Positions 6,371 through 13,672 are shown, numbered from the stretch's first letter. The stretch: DNA of 13,847 nt from RZYP01 sp050256135 (GCA_050256135.1 JBFWIF010000069.1:1-13847); one strand, 5' to 3'. Numbers and translations are program-made. Notes: generated by a model from the sequence alone, not told the origin.

Positions 6371-8392
6371 TTGAGTACATATCTGTTTTTGTCTGTGGCT
6401 GTTGGCATCATTGCTTTGATAGTTGCCTTCATGCTCGGTTCCGGAATCAGCAAATCCGCTGCCGGAAATGAAAGAATGCAGGAGATTGCTGGTTACATTC
6501 ATGAGGGTGCGATGGCATTCCTTTATAGAGAATACAAGTATCTTGCAGTTTTCGTAATTGTTGTTGCTATCATAATTTCTATTTTTCTTCATGTTACTAC
6601 TGCTATTTGTTTTATTGCAGGCGCTATTTTTTCAGTTGCTGCTGGTTATATCGGCATGTCTGTTGCTACAAAAGCTAATGTCCGTACAGCTGAGGCTGCT
6701 CGTCATGGCATGAGCGAAGCACTGAAAGTTGCTTTTTCAGGTGGCGCTGTAATGGGTCTTGGTGTTGTAGGCCTTGGTCTTGTAGGTTTGTCTATGGTTT
6801 ATTTTATTTTTGATAGAAACATTGATATTATAACTGGCTTTGGCTTGGGAGCAAGTTCGATTGCTTTATTTGCACGTGTTGGCGGTGGTATTTATACTAA
6901 AGCTGCAGACGTTGGCGCTGACCTTGTTGGTAAAGTAGAAGCTGGTATTCCAGAAGATGATCCGCGTAACCCAGCTACTATTGCTGACAATGTTGGTGAT
7001 AACGTTGGTGACGTTGCAGGTATGGGCGCTGATTTGTTCGAATCTTATGTTGGTGCTATTATTTCCGCATTGACTCTCGGCGCTGTTGTTTATAAAAACG
7101 GTGAAGGCGTAGAGTTCGTCTTTATGCTTGCTCTCTGCGGCATTATCGCTTCCATTATTGGTATTGTGTTTGCTCGCAGCAGTAAATCACAAAATCCTCA
7201 GTCTGCTTTAAACAGCGGAACCTATGTTGGCGGTGTTTTAGTTATTGCTGCTGCCGGCTATCTGAGTAATTCCATTTTTGGTAAAATGGACGCATTCTTT
7301 GCGATTATCGCTGGTCTGATTGTTGGAATGATTATCGGTAAAATAACCGAAGTCTATACTTCTGCTGATTTCGGCTCTGTTAAAAAGATTGCTAAACAAT
7401 CGGAAACCGGTCCTGCTACTACAATTATCTCCGGACTTGCTGTTGGTATGTATTCCACTTTCTGGCCAATGTTCTTCATCTGCATCGGTGTAGTGGTATC
7501 TTTCTTCGCAATGGGTGGAGCTAAAGACCCTGGAATGGGCCTCTTCGGAATTTCTTTGGCAGCAGTTGGAATGCTCTCCACTACTGGCTTGACTGTTGCT
7601 GTTGACGCTTACGGTCCTATCGCTGATAATGCAGGCGGTATTGCTGAAATGTCTGAATTGCCTCATGAAGTTCGTGAAATTACAGATAAACTTGATGCTG
7701 TAGGTAATACAACTGCTGCTATCGGTAAGGGCTTTGCAATTGGTTCTGCTGCACTAACAGCACTTGCACTTTTCTCTGCTTATGCCCATGTTGTAAATTT
7801 AAAGGCTATTGATTTGTTGGATCCTGTTACGTTGGTAGGTTTGTTCATTGGTGCAACTTTACCGTTCGTATTTGGTGCTATGACGATGGAATCTGTTGGT
7901 AAGGCTGCTTTTGAAATGATTGAAGAAGTTCGCCGCCAATTCCGCTCTATTCCTGGATTGCTTGAAGGTAAAGCTAAGGCTGACTATCGTCGCTGTGTAG
8001 ATATCTCTACCGCGGCTGCTCTTCATGAAATGATGCTGCCTGGTATCATGGCAATCGTTGCTCCTCTGCTGATGGGCATGTTGTTTGGTGTTGAGGCTCT
8101 CGGCGGTATGCTGGCAGGTTCTCTTGCAGCTGGTGTATTGGTTGCCATTCTGATGGCAAACGCTGGCGGTGCTTGGGATAATGCCAAGAAGTATATTGAA
8201 GGCGGCGCTCATGGTGGTAAAGGCAGTGATGCTCACAAAGCAGCTGTTACTGGTGACACTGTTGGTGATCCGTTCAAGGATACATCTGGTCCTGCAATGA
8301 ATATCCTGATTAAGCTCATGACTATCGTCGCACTCGTATTTGCTCCTGTATTGGCGCAATATGGCGGTATGTTGCTTGGCTGCACGAAATAA
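6371..8392 (+). CDS. hppA: Membrane-bound ion-translocating pyrophosphatase, K+-dependent type
   Basis: This integral membrane enzyme hydrolyses pyrophosphate and pumps H+ and/or Na+ out of the cytoplasm. The 673-residue product with about 16 hydrophobic helices fits the bacterial family. The substrate-binding region DVGADLVGKVEAGIPEDD (180-197), NVGDNVGDVAGMGADLFES (207-225) and the C-terminal GGAWDNAKKYIEGG and DTVGDPFKDTSGPA motifs are intact. Ala449 and Gly452 in GNTTAAIGKG are the pair known for K+-dependent enzymes; K+-independent ones carry Lys and Thr. Glu224 in DLFESYVGA sits where Na+-pumping enzymes have their gate glutamate, unlike plant H+ pumps, but some K+-dependent H+ pumps share it, so ion choice is open. 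The start is TTG, with AAGGGG (6357-6362) 8 bases upstream. A strong terminator follows. It would recover energy from biosynthetic pyrophosphate. Confidence 0.95.
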   Translation: MSTYLFLSVAVGIIALIVAFMLGSGISKSAAGNERMQEIAGYIHEGAMAFLYREYKYLAVFVIVVAIIISIFLHVTTAICFIAGAIFSVAAGYIGMSVATKANVRTAEAARHGMSEALKVAFSGGAVMGLGVVGLGLVGLSMVYFIFDRNIDIITGFGLGASSIALFARVGGGIYTKAADVGADLVGKVEAGIPEDDPRNPATIADNVGDNVGDVAGMGADLFESYVGAIISALTLGAVVYKNGEGVEFVFMLALCGIIASIIGIVFARSSKSQNPQSALNSGTYVGGVLVIAAAGYLSNSIFGKMDAFFAIIAGLIVGMIIGKITEVYTSADFGSVKKIAKQSETGPATTIISGLAVGMYSTFWPMFFICIGVVVSFFAMGGAKDPGMGLFGISLAAVGMLSTTGLTVAVDAYGPIADNAGGIAEMSELPHEVREITDKLDAVGNTTAAIGKGFAIGSAALTALALFSAYAHVVNLKAIDLLDPVTLVGLFIGATLPFVFGAMTMESVGKAAFEMIEEVRRQFRSIPGLLEGKAKADYRRCVDISTAAALHEMMLPGIMAIVAPLLMGMLFGVEALGGMLAGSLAAGVLVAILMANAGGAWDNAKKYIEGGAHGGKGSDAHKAAVTGDTVGDPFKDTSGPAMNILIKLMTIVALVFAPVLAQYGGMLLGCTK

Positions 8393-8401
8393 TTTTGAAG
8401 T

Positions 8402-8432
8402 AAAAGCCACATCTTCGGATGTGGCTTTTTTT
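8402..8432 (+). terminator. Intrinsic terminator of hppA with UUCG tetraloop
   Basis: GCCACATC (8406-8413) pairs perfectly with GATGTGGC (8418-8425) around the very stable C(UUCG)G loop. AAAA precedes the stem and TTTTTTT (8426-8432) follows. This is a textbook terminator 10 bases after the hppA stop. Confidence 0.95.
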
Positions 8433-8451
8433 ATTTGCTTTTAGAGTAGTT

Positions 8452-8479
8452 TTGTTGTTCAAGCTAAAGATGCTATAAT
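8452..8479 (+). promoter_or_regulatory. Promoter of the estA-thioesterase-rnr-smpB operon
   Basis: TGCTATAAT (8471-8479) is a perfect extended -10 element. A partial -35, TTGTTG (8452-8457), lies 16 bases upstream of the TATAAT hexamer. It lies between the hppA terminator and the estA start, 33 bases before that start, and no other terminator is seen until after ssrA. Confidence 0.7.
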
Positions 8480-8511
8480 AGAAGAAATAAAGCACTGGAG
8501 GTAGCTAATCG

Positions 8512-9246
8512 TTGACAGTTATAGATGGAGCAGAGCAGTATTTTTGGCAGGACGGGAAAAAAGGAGTTCTGCTGATTCACGGCTATACAGGTTCTCCAGC
8601 TGAACTAAAATTACTGGGAGAATATTTGAACAAAAATGGCTATTCTGTTCTTGGTGTTCGCCTGCCAGGACATGGCACAACACCTGAAGAGTTGAACAAA
8701 ACAAACTGGCCGATGTGGTATGAAGCGGCCGCTGAAGCTTTTGCAGAATTGAGCTCATATTGTACAGAAGTGTCGGTGGTCGGGGTATCAATGGGTTGGT
8801 TACTGGCAATGAAACTAGCAGCTGAGCAGTCTGTTAAAAAGGCAGTTTTTTTGGCAACTCCAATTTATGTTTATGACAAGAGGGCACGTTTCGTGCGTGT
8901 TGCCAAATATTTTAAAAAATGGATTGTAAAGAAAAGTCGTAATTACAACGTCGATAAAAAATATAACATAGCGTATAATGTTATGCCACTAAAAGCGTTG
9001 GATAGCATGATAAAATTGATTGACCATTGTGTCAGCAAAGTTTTACCTTTAATCCAAGTACCTTGCCTTATAATGCAATCAAAGGATGAACATACGGTGC
9101 GTCCGGAAAGTGCAGAGTTTATTTATGAAAAGATAAAGTCAACTGATAAACAGCTGGTTTGGTTTAATAATGCCGGACATATCCTCACTCTAAGCGATTG
9201 TAGAAACGAAGTTTTTGAGATAATATTAAAATTTTTAGAGGAGTAG
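8512..9246 (+). CDS. Alpha/beta-hydrolase, EstA/Est30-type carboxylesterase
   Basis: Predicted cytoplasmic carboxylesterase that would cleave short or medium acyl esters; the natural substrate is unknown. The 244 residues match the Est30 (B. subtilis YvaK) family. The oxyanion segment LLIHGYTGSPAE lies at 20-31 and RLPGHGTTPE at 50-59. The nucleophile elbow is GVSMG with Ser93. Asp192 in QSKDEHTVRPESAE and His223 in NNAGHILTLS complete the triad. Trp96 follows the elbow where this family usually has Gly (GxSxGG), a small departure. The TTG start at 8512 is chosen because GGAGGT (8497-8502) is 9 bases upstream and the reading begins just before the first strand. It is first in the operon leading to rnr and smpB, the same neighbourhood as yvaK in Bacillus. 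The link to RNA metabolism is positional only. Confidence 0.87.
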   Translation: MTVIDGAEQYFWQDGKKGVLLIHGYTGSPAELKLLGEYLNKNGYSVLGVRLPGHGTTPEELNKTNWPMWYEAAAEAFAELSSYCTEVSVVGVSMGWLLAMKLAAEQSVKKAVFLATPIYVYDKRARFVRVAKYFKKWIVKKSRNYNVDKKYNIAYNVMPLKALDSMIKLIDHCVSKVLPLIQVPCLIMQSKDEHTVRPESAEFIYEKIKSTDKQLVWFNNAGHILTLSDCRNEVFEIILKFLEE

Positions 9247-9249
9247 AAA

Positions 9250-9654
9250 ATGACAGAACCAAAAGAATATACATGGTGTTTTGCCTGCGGCAAAGCCAAT
9301 CCTATCGGTTTAAAATTGGAATTTGAACGTACAGGTGAATTGTGCAGTGCAACCTTTGTGCCGCAGCGTGAACATCAAAGCTATGATGGCAGGATGCATG
9401 GCGGGTTGATTAGCACTTTATTGGATGAAGTTATGGGCAATTATTTGTACATTGCAACCGGAAAACCTGCCTATACAGCGAAAATAGAAGTGCGTTTTCG
9501 TCAGCCGGTCTTTATTGGCGAAAAAATTAAAGCTATAGCACGTTTAAAGCGCAAAAAAGGCCGTCTTGCGGAAATGACGGCTCAACTTATTAAGGAAGAC
9601 GGAGTTTTGGCTGCCGAAGCCGAAGCCAAAATGATGTGCGAAGGTGACTTATGA
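9250..9654 (+). CDS. Hotdog-fold acyl-CoA thioesterase, PaaI-like
   Basis: Predicted cytoplasmic thioesterase hydrolysing an acyl-CoA; the substrate cannot be told from sequence. The 134 residues form one hotdog domain. It begins with CFACGKANPIGLKLEFE (10-26), the N-terminal signature of one PaaI/4HBT-like subgroup. The catalytic helix region is MHGGLISTLLDEVMG (49-63), with His50-Gly51-Gly52 and the likely catalytic Asp59. KIEVRFRQPVFIGE follows as the typical strand with the Pro-hydrophobic-Gly turn. The ATG comes 3 bases after the esterase stop. Its AGAGGAG site (9237-9243) overlaps the end of the esterase gene, and its stop overlaps the rnr start by 4 bases, so translational coupling is likely. 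Pairing with an esterase suggests acyl-ester or thioester housekeeping, but this is inference. Confidence 0.85.
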   Translation: MTEPKEYTWCFACGKANPIGLKLEFERTGELCSATFVPQREHQSYDGRMHGGLISTLLDEVMGNYLYIATGKPAYTAKIEVRFRQPVFIGEKIKAIARLKRKKGRLAEMTAQLIKEDGVLAAEAEAKMMCEGDL

Positions 9655-11981
9655 AAAGTATTGAGGTTAAAAGCGCAATCCTGGAATTTATGCGGAGAAA
9701 GTGTTATGCACCGCTGAATGCTGAGGCCCTGATTACCGAAATACCCATTGAAGGGCCACAATTGAATGAATTTTGGAAAAGCCTGCTAGAATTGGAAGCT
9801 AATGGTGAAATTATCAAAACTAGATTTGCAACCTTTGGTCTGCCAGAGAAAATGGGTTTGGTAGCAGGCCGTTTTCAGCTGACCAGCAAGGGCTTTGGTT
9901 TTGTCATTCCTGATAATAAGGGAGAGAGAGCTGATGTCTTTATTCCGCCGCGTGCCTTAAATGGTGCCATGAACAACGATAGGGTAATGGCAAGAGTCGA
10001 AACACGTGACGGTGGCAAAAAACCCGAAGGAGAGATAATCAGGATTATTACCAGGGCTAATAACAAAGTTGTAGGTACCTTTATCAAGACTGGTGACTTT
10101 GGTTTTGTTGTGCCTGATGATAAACGTATAGGGCAGGATATTTATGTAGCGCGCAAGAATTTTGGCGGAGCCAAGCCAAATCAGAAAGTAGTTGTTGAAG
10201 TCACGACGTGGCCGGAAGAACGTAAGAGTGCGGAAGGAAAAATTATTGAAATCATAGGTAATCTAGGAGATGTAGGGCTGGAGATTCTTTCAATAATTAA
10301 ACAAAATGACTTGCCACTTGAGTTCCCAGAAGCAGTTATCAATGCCTCCAAACGTGTGCCGAAAACTATCAAAGAAGCGGATTTAAAAGGCAGACGAGAT
10401 GTGCGTGACCTGTCACTTGTTACTATTGATGGTGAAGACGCCAAGGATCTTGATGATGCTGTTTATGTGCGCCGTCAGGGCGAAGACTTTTTGCTTGGTG
10501 TGTACATTGCTGATGTCAGTCATTATGTCAAAGAAAACGCTATTTTAGATAAAGAAGCAAGAGAACGCGGAACCAGTGTTTATTTGGTGGACCGTGTTAT
10601 CCCTATGTTGCCGGAACGTTTATCGAACGGTATCTGTAGCTTAAATGCCGGCGAAGACAGACTCGCAATGTCTTGTGAAATGTTGATAGACCGCAAAGGA
10701 AGGGTTAAAGCGTACGAAATATTCCCTAGTGTAATCCGTGTTTTGTATAGGCTTAACTATCGCGAAGTACGTGAAATTCTTGTTAACAAAGATTCCGAGT
10801 TGATGGATAAATATGCCAAAGTAGTTCCTATGTTGGAAGAAATGGAAGAGCTATGTAAACTGCTGCGTAAAAAGCGTATGTTGCGTGGTGCGATTGATTT
10901 CGATATTCCAGAACAAAAAGTATTGCTTGACGAGGAAGGTCATCCGAGGGAAATTGTACAGCGCGTGCGTAGTATTTCTGAATCTATCATTGAGGAGTTT
11001 ATGCTTTCAGCTAATGAAACTGTTGCTCGTCATATGAGTAATCAGGAATGGCCTTTTGTTTATCGTGTGCATGATGTGCCAAATGAAGACAAAATGACTG
11101 ATTTGGCTAAACTGCTGAATAATTTCAACGTTAAACTACCAATATCTGATGAAATTAAACCTGTTGAGATTCAAAAGGCTTTAAAGCAAATGGAAGGACG
11201 GCCGGAAGAACGTCTTGTTTCTACCGTAGCTTTGCGTTCGTTAAAACAGGCAGTATATCAGGTGGACAATGTCGGACATTTTGGTTTAGCCGCTGAATAC
11301 TATACCCACTTCACATCGCCAATTAGACGCTATCCGGACCTTGTAGTACATCGTTTGCTTCGAGAATGGATGCATAATCATGAACTATCGGCTAAGCAAA
11401 GAGATAAACTGGAAACAGACCTCGACGAAATTGCGACGCATTCTTCCATTCGTGAGCGAGCGGCAGCAGATGCTGAGAGAGCCACTGTAGATCTCAAAAT
11501 GGCCGAATATATGGCTGGTCATATTGGCGAAGAGTTCGAAGGAACTATTTCCGGTGTAACTGCTTTTGGAATGTTTGTCGAACTAGCCAATGGTGTCGAA
11601 GGCTTAGTACATGTTTCCAGTTTGACTGATGATTACTATGAATTTCAAGAGCAGCAATATTCTTTGATTGGTGAACATACACGTAAAGTTTATCGACTTG
11701 GTGATAAAGTAACGATTGAAGTCCTGCAGGTAAATGTTGCAGAACGCAATATAGACTTCATCATGGCTGGCCAATCAGCTGCAATGCGTGAACACCTAAG
11801 AAATCAACTTCTTGGACGCAGGGAAGGACCCTCACAGCAAAGAGGCTCAAAAGGTGGTAAAGCCAGTTTTTCGGCCACAAAAGCGGCTGGCCGTAAGAAA
11901 GGCAAAGAAGGCCGCAGTAAAAACATAAAGGGCAATGCTGGCAGAAAATTTGATAAACGCAAAAGTAAAAAGAGAAAATAA
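9651..11981 (+). CDS. rnr: Ribonuclease R, 3'-5' exoribonuclease
   Basis: RNase R is a processive 3'-5' exoribonuclease that degrades structured RNA and, with tmRNA and SmpB, non-stop mRNA. The 776 residues show the full domain order: N-terminal helical/winged-helix segment (about 1-65), cold-shock domain 1 (70-117, GRFQLTSKGFGFVIPD), cold-shock domain 2 (140-186, GTFIKTGDFGFVVPDD), the RNB catalytic domain (about 247-575) and an S1 domain (625-706). The catalytic aspartates lie in TIDGEDAKDLDDAVYV (Asp260, 263, 266, 268, 269). ADVSHYV and HFTSPIRRYPDLVVHR (553-568) are also present. The tail from about 730 is rich in Lys, Arg and Gly, like the tail that links E. coli RNase R to the rescue complex. 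The ATG overlaps the thioesterase stop as ATGA. smpB follows after 49 bases with no terminator. Confidence 0.97.
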   Translation: MKSIEVKSAILEFMRRKCYAPLNAEALITEIPIEGPQLNEFWKSLLELEANGEIIKTRFATFGLPEKMGLVAGRFQLTSKGFGFVIPDNKGERADVFIPPRALNGAMNNDRVMARVETRDGGKKPEGEIIRIITRANNKVVGTFIKTGDFGFVVPDDKRIGQDIYVARKNFGGAKPNQKVVVEVTTWPEERKSAEGKIIEIIGNLGDVGLEILSIIKQNDLPLEFPEAVINASKRVPKTIKEADLKGRRDVRDLSLVTIDGEDAKDLDDAVYVRRQGEDFLLGVYIADVSHYVKENAILDKEARERGTSVYLVDRVIPMLPERLSNGICSLNAGEDRLAMSCEMLIDRKGRVKAYEIFPSVIRVLYRLNYREVREILVNKDSELMDKYAKVVPMLEEMEELCKLLRKKRMLRGAIDFDIPEQKVLLDEEGHPREIVQRVRSISESIIEEFMLSANETVARHMSNQEWPFVYRVHDVPNEDKMTDLAKLLNNFNVKLPISDEIKPVEIQKALKQMEGRPEERLVSTVALRSLKQAVYQVDNVGHFGLAAEYYTHFTSPIRRYPDLVVHRLLREWMHNHELSAKQRDKLETDLDEIATHSSIRERAAADAERATVDLKMAEYMAGHIGEEFEGTISGVTAFGMFVELANGVEGLVHVSSLTDDYYEFQEQQYSLIGEHTRKVYRLGDKVTIEVLQVNVAERNIDFIMAGQSAAMREHLRNQLLGRREGPSQQRGSKGGKASFSATKAAGRKKGKEGRSKNIKGNAGRKFDKRKSKKRK

Positions 11982-12015
11982 TAATATGCTGATGTCTATA
12001 AATAATATGTAAAAC

Positions 12016-12022
12016 AAGGTGG
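12016..12022 (+). promoter_or_regulatory. Ribosome binding site that sets the smpB start
   Basis: AAGGTGG lies 8 bases before the TTG at 12031. A longer in-frame reading starts at the GTG at 12019, but that codon is inside the ribosome site itself, so the TTG is preferred. Confidence 0.75.
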
Positions 12023-12030
12023 TGCGAAAG

Positions 12031-12498
12031 TTGGCACAACAAGGGATAAAAATTGCAGCAGAAAACAGGAAAGCGCGCCACGACTATTCTATTCATGAGA
12101 CACTTGAAGCAGGAATTGAACTGGTCGGTACGGAAGTAAAATCTCTACGAGCCGGTAAGGCAAACTTAAAGGATGCTTATGCGCAAATAACAAAAACAGC
12201 TGAAGTATATGTATATAATTTGCATATCAGCCCCTATGAGCAGGGTAATCAATTCAATCATGAGCCACTCAGACCAAGAAGATTGTTGTTGCACAGAGCA
12301 GAAATAAGACGTCTTATCGGCAAAGTGAAAGAAAAAGGTTATACATTGGTTCCTCTTAAACTGTATTTTACTCATGGTCTGGTAAAAATGGAATTGGCTT
12401 TGGCTACTGGTAAGAAACTTTATGATAAGAGACAATCAATGGCAGAAAAGGATGCTAAGCGGGAGATGGACAGAACGTTGAAAGAGCGAAACAGATAA
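12031..12498 (+). CDS. smpB: SsrA-binding protein SmpB
   Basis: SmpB binds tmRNA and carries it to ribosomes stalled on mRNA without a stop codon, starting trans-translation. From the TTG at 12031 the product is 155 residues, the family norm. It opens with GIKIAAENRKARHDY (5-19), then ETLEAGIELVGTEVKSLR (23-40) and GKANLKDAY (42-50), which form the tmRNA-binding OB-fold core. NLHISPYEQGN (63-73) and HEPLRPRRLLLH (77-88) follow. GLVKMELALATGKKLYDKR (116-134) leads into the basic C-terminal tail that enters the decoding centre as a helix. rnr lies upstream and ssrA, its RNA partner, 789 bases downstream, with an L,D-transpeptidase gene in between. All hallmarks are present. Confidence 0.97.
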   Translation: MAQQGIKIAAENRKARHDYSIHETLEAGIELVGTEVKSLRAGKANLKDAYAQITKTAEVYVYNLHISPYEQGNQFNHEPLRPRRLLLHRAEIRRLIGKVKEKGYTLVPLKLYFTHGLVKMELALATGKKLYDKRQSMAEKDAKREMDRTLKERNR

Positions 12499-12512
12499 AC
12501 AGGGGGACATTC

Positions 12513-13175
12513 ATGAAGTATGAATTCGGCGAAGAACGCGCCAAAAGGAAAAGACGAAATAAAATAGTTGCAGCACTTTTAGTAGTTGCGTTAATAATTT
12601 TGACAGGTTTAGGCTATATGTATTTTAAGACAAAGGCTCCGGTAAAAGATGCCAAACAAGCTGGAGCTACAAAAGTTGAGGAAACAGTTGCAACTAAACC
12701 TGTTGAGAAAAAACCTGAAGTGGTACAAAATGATTCAAAACCCAAGGCTGAGGAAGAAAAAAAGCCTGTGCCTGAATATAAAATAGTTATCGACAAAAGT
12801 GAATATAGCCTTGCCTTAATAAAAGACGGAAAAGTAGAAAAAGTGTATGATGTGGCGATTGGCAAAAATCCTGGTCAGAAAAAGAAGGTAGGAGATATGA
12901 AGACGCCTACCGGTGAATTCGTAGTTGATGAAATTTTAGACGCCTCCTATTGGAAACATGATTTTAAAGATGGTAAAGGCGAAATTGAAGGTGCCTATGG
13001 TCCTTGGTTTATCTCTTTAGAAACGGGGTGGGATGGCATAGGAATTCATGGTACCCACGATCCATCTTCCATAAAAACAATGGTTTCGGAAGGCTGCGTC
13101 AGAATGAACAATTCGGATGTTGAAGAATTGAAAGCAAAAATTCAGCCAGGTACGAAAGTTATAATACAGGAATAG
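12513..13175 (+). CDS. Membrane-anchored L,D-transpeptidase (YkuD domain)
   Basis: L,D-transpeptidases form 3-3 peptidoglycan cross-links or attach proteins to peptidoglycan outside the cytoplasmic membrane. The 220-residue protein has a basic N-terminus (KRKRRNK, 11-17), one hydrophobic segment (about 18-38) acting as an uncleaved anchor or signal, and a Pro/Lys/Glu-rich spacer (about 42-88). The YkuD domain follows (89-219). It contains MKTPTGEF (129-136), IGIHGTHD with His179, and the catalytic SEGCVRM with Cys195 and Arg197. There is no LysM or other wall-binding domain. The ATG has AGGGGG (12501-12506) 6 bases upstream and lies 14 bases after the smpB stop, so it is probably co-transcribed with smpB. 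Its place between smpB and ssrA is unusual. The fold and active site are clear; whether it cross-links, anchors or edits the wall is not. Confidence 0.9.
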   Translation: MKYEFGEERAKRKRRNKIVAALLVVALIILTGLGYMYFKTKAPVKDAKQAGATKVEETVATKPVEKKPEVVQNDSKPKAEEEKKPVPEYKIVIDKSEYSLALIKDGKVEKVYDVAIGKNPGQKKKVGDMKTPTGEFVVDEILDASYWKHDFKDGKGEIEGAYGPWFISLETGWDGIGIHGTHDPSSIKTMVSEGCVRMNNSDVEELKAKIQPGTKVIIQE

Positions 13176-13223
13176 CGGCTGAGACGTAGACTATAAGCTA
13201 AAAGTCAAAAAGTTCACAAATAG

Positions 13224-13251
13224 TTTATTGTTTTTTAAACAGCCTTATGAT
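13224..13251 (+). promoter_or_regulatory. Candidate promoter of ssrA
   Basis: TATGAT (13246-13251) is a good -10 hexamer, with a weak -35 (TTTATT, 13224-13229) 16 bases upstream. Transcription would begin near 13258, leaving a leader of about 30 bases before the mature tmRNA. Read-through from the L,D-transpeptidase gene is also possible because no terminator is seen between them. Confidence 0.5.
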
Positions 13252-13262
13252 ACACTTATTAC

Positions 13263-13278
13263 AGTAACTTATGTTACT
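13263..13278 (+). repeat. Perfect inverted repeat in the ssrA leader
   Basis: AGTAAC (13263-13268) and GTTACT (13273-13278) form a perfect 6-bp dyad with a TTAT loop, ending 9 bases before the mature tmRNA. No T-run follows, so it is not a terminator. It may be a leader hairpin cut away during 5' maturation, or a protein-binding site. Confidence 0.5.
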
Positions 13279-13287
13279 CTTACAACC

Positions 13288-13635
13288 GGGGATGTACTGG
13301 TTTCGACGGGGGTAGGTGTGGCATGATAAGCGAGCCGGGGTCCCATCAGCCCGTGATACGATGGAACTTAAATTAAACGCAAAAACTGATTACGCTTTAG
13401 CAGCTTAATGCTAACGCTCTACCTCTCCTCCTCCCATGGGCGTGGATAGAGCGACAACTAGTGGGATACCCGAAGGCTAATTCTCGGAGGCTTGCTGGGG
13501 AAACTTATCGAGATAGCAACTGAGTAGCCTGTCGTTAGGCGACAAAGAAGCGAAATACTAAAATAGCGACTGCGCTCGGAGAAAGTCATGTTTCATTGCT
13601 TTCGGACAGGGGTTCGACTCCCCTCATCTCCACCA
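13288..13635 (+). ncRNA. ssrA: Transfer-messenger RNA (tmRNA)
   Basis: tmRNA acts as tRNA-Ala and mRNA to rescue stalled ribosomes and tag the unfinished protein for proteolysis. The 5' end GGGGATGTACTGGTTTCGAC is the near-universal bacterial start. GGGGATG (13288-13294) pairs with CATCTCC (13625-13631, one G-U pair) as the acceptor stem, and the gene ends in an encoded CCA (13633-13635). The T-arm AGGGG-TTCGACT-CCCCT lies just before the 3' half of the acceptor stem. The tag reading frame lies at 13379-13408. After it, GCTCTA (13415-13420) and TAGAGC (13448-13453) form a helix enclosing the usual pyrimidine-rich stretch of the pseudoknot region. At 348 bases it is a one-piece tmRNA of ordinary size. 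Its partner smpB and the nuclease gene rnr are just upstream. Confidence 0.97.
13379..13408 (+). other. tmRNA proteolysis-tag reading frame, tag AKTDYALAA
   Basis: GCA (13379-13381) is the likely resume codon: the T and A at positions -5 and -4 before it match the conserved UA upstream of the E. coli resume codon. The frame reads Ala-Lys-Thr-Asp-Tyr-Ala-Leu-Ala-Ala and stops at TAA (13406-13408), with a second in-frame TAA at 13412-13414. With the Ala carried by tmRNA the added tag is ten residues. The terminal YALAA is the classical ClpXP-type degron end. Confidence 0.88.
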
Positions 13636-13644
13636 GCAATAATC

Positions 13645-13672
13645 AAACAGTTGGTGGCGATTAAACTGTTTT
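13645..13672 (+). terminator. Weak hairpin just after ssrA
   Basis: AAACAGTT (13645-13652) pairs with AACTGTTT (13664-13671) around an 11-base loop. The stem is AT-rich and only a short T-run (13669-13672) is present. It may be a weak terminator or the structure that stops 3' trimming close to the tmRNA CCA end. Confidence 0.45.

Noticed and set aside
7859..8410. Minus-strand open frame of 183 codons opposite the end of hppA
   Set aside because: It is rich in His, Cys, Ser and Thr, as expected from reading hppA backwards, and starts inside the hppA terminator.
13417..13435. Pyrimidine-rich stretch with CTCCTCC inside ssrA, resembling an anti-Shine-Dalgarno element
   Set aside because: Known tmRNAs, including that of E. 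coli, carry a similar pyrimidine-rich stretch here as part of a pseudoknot.
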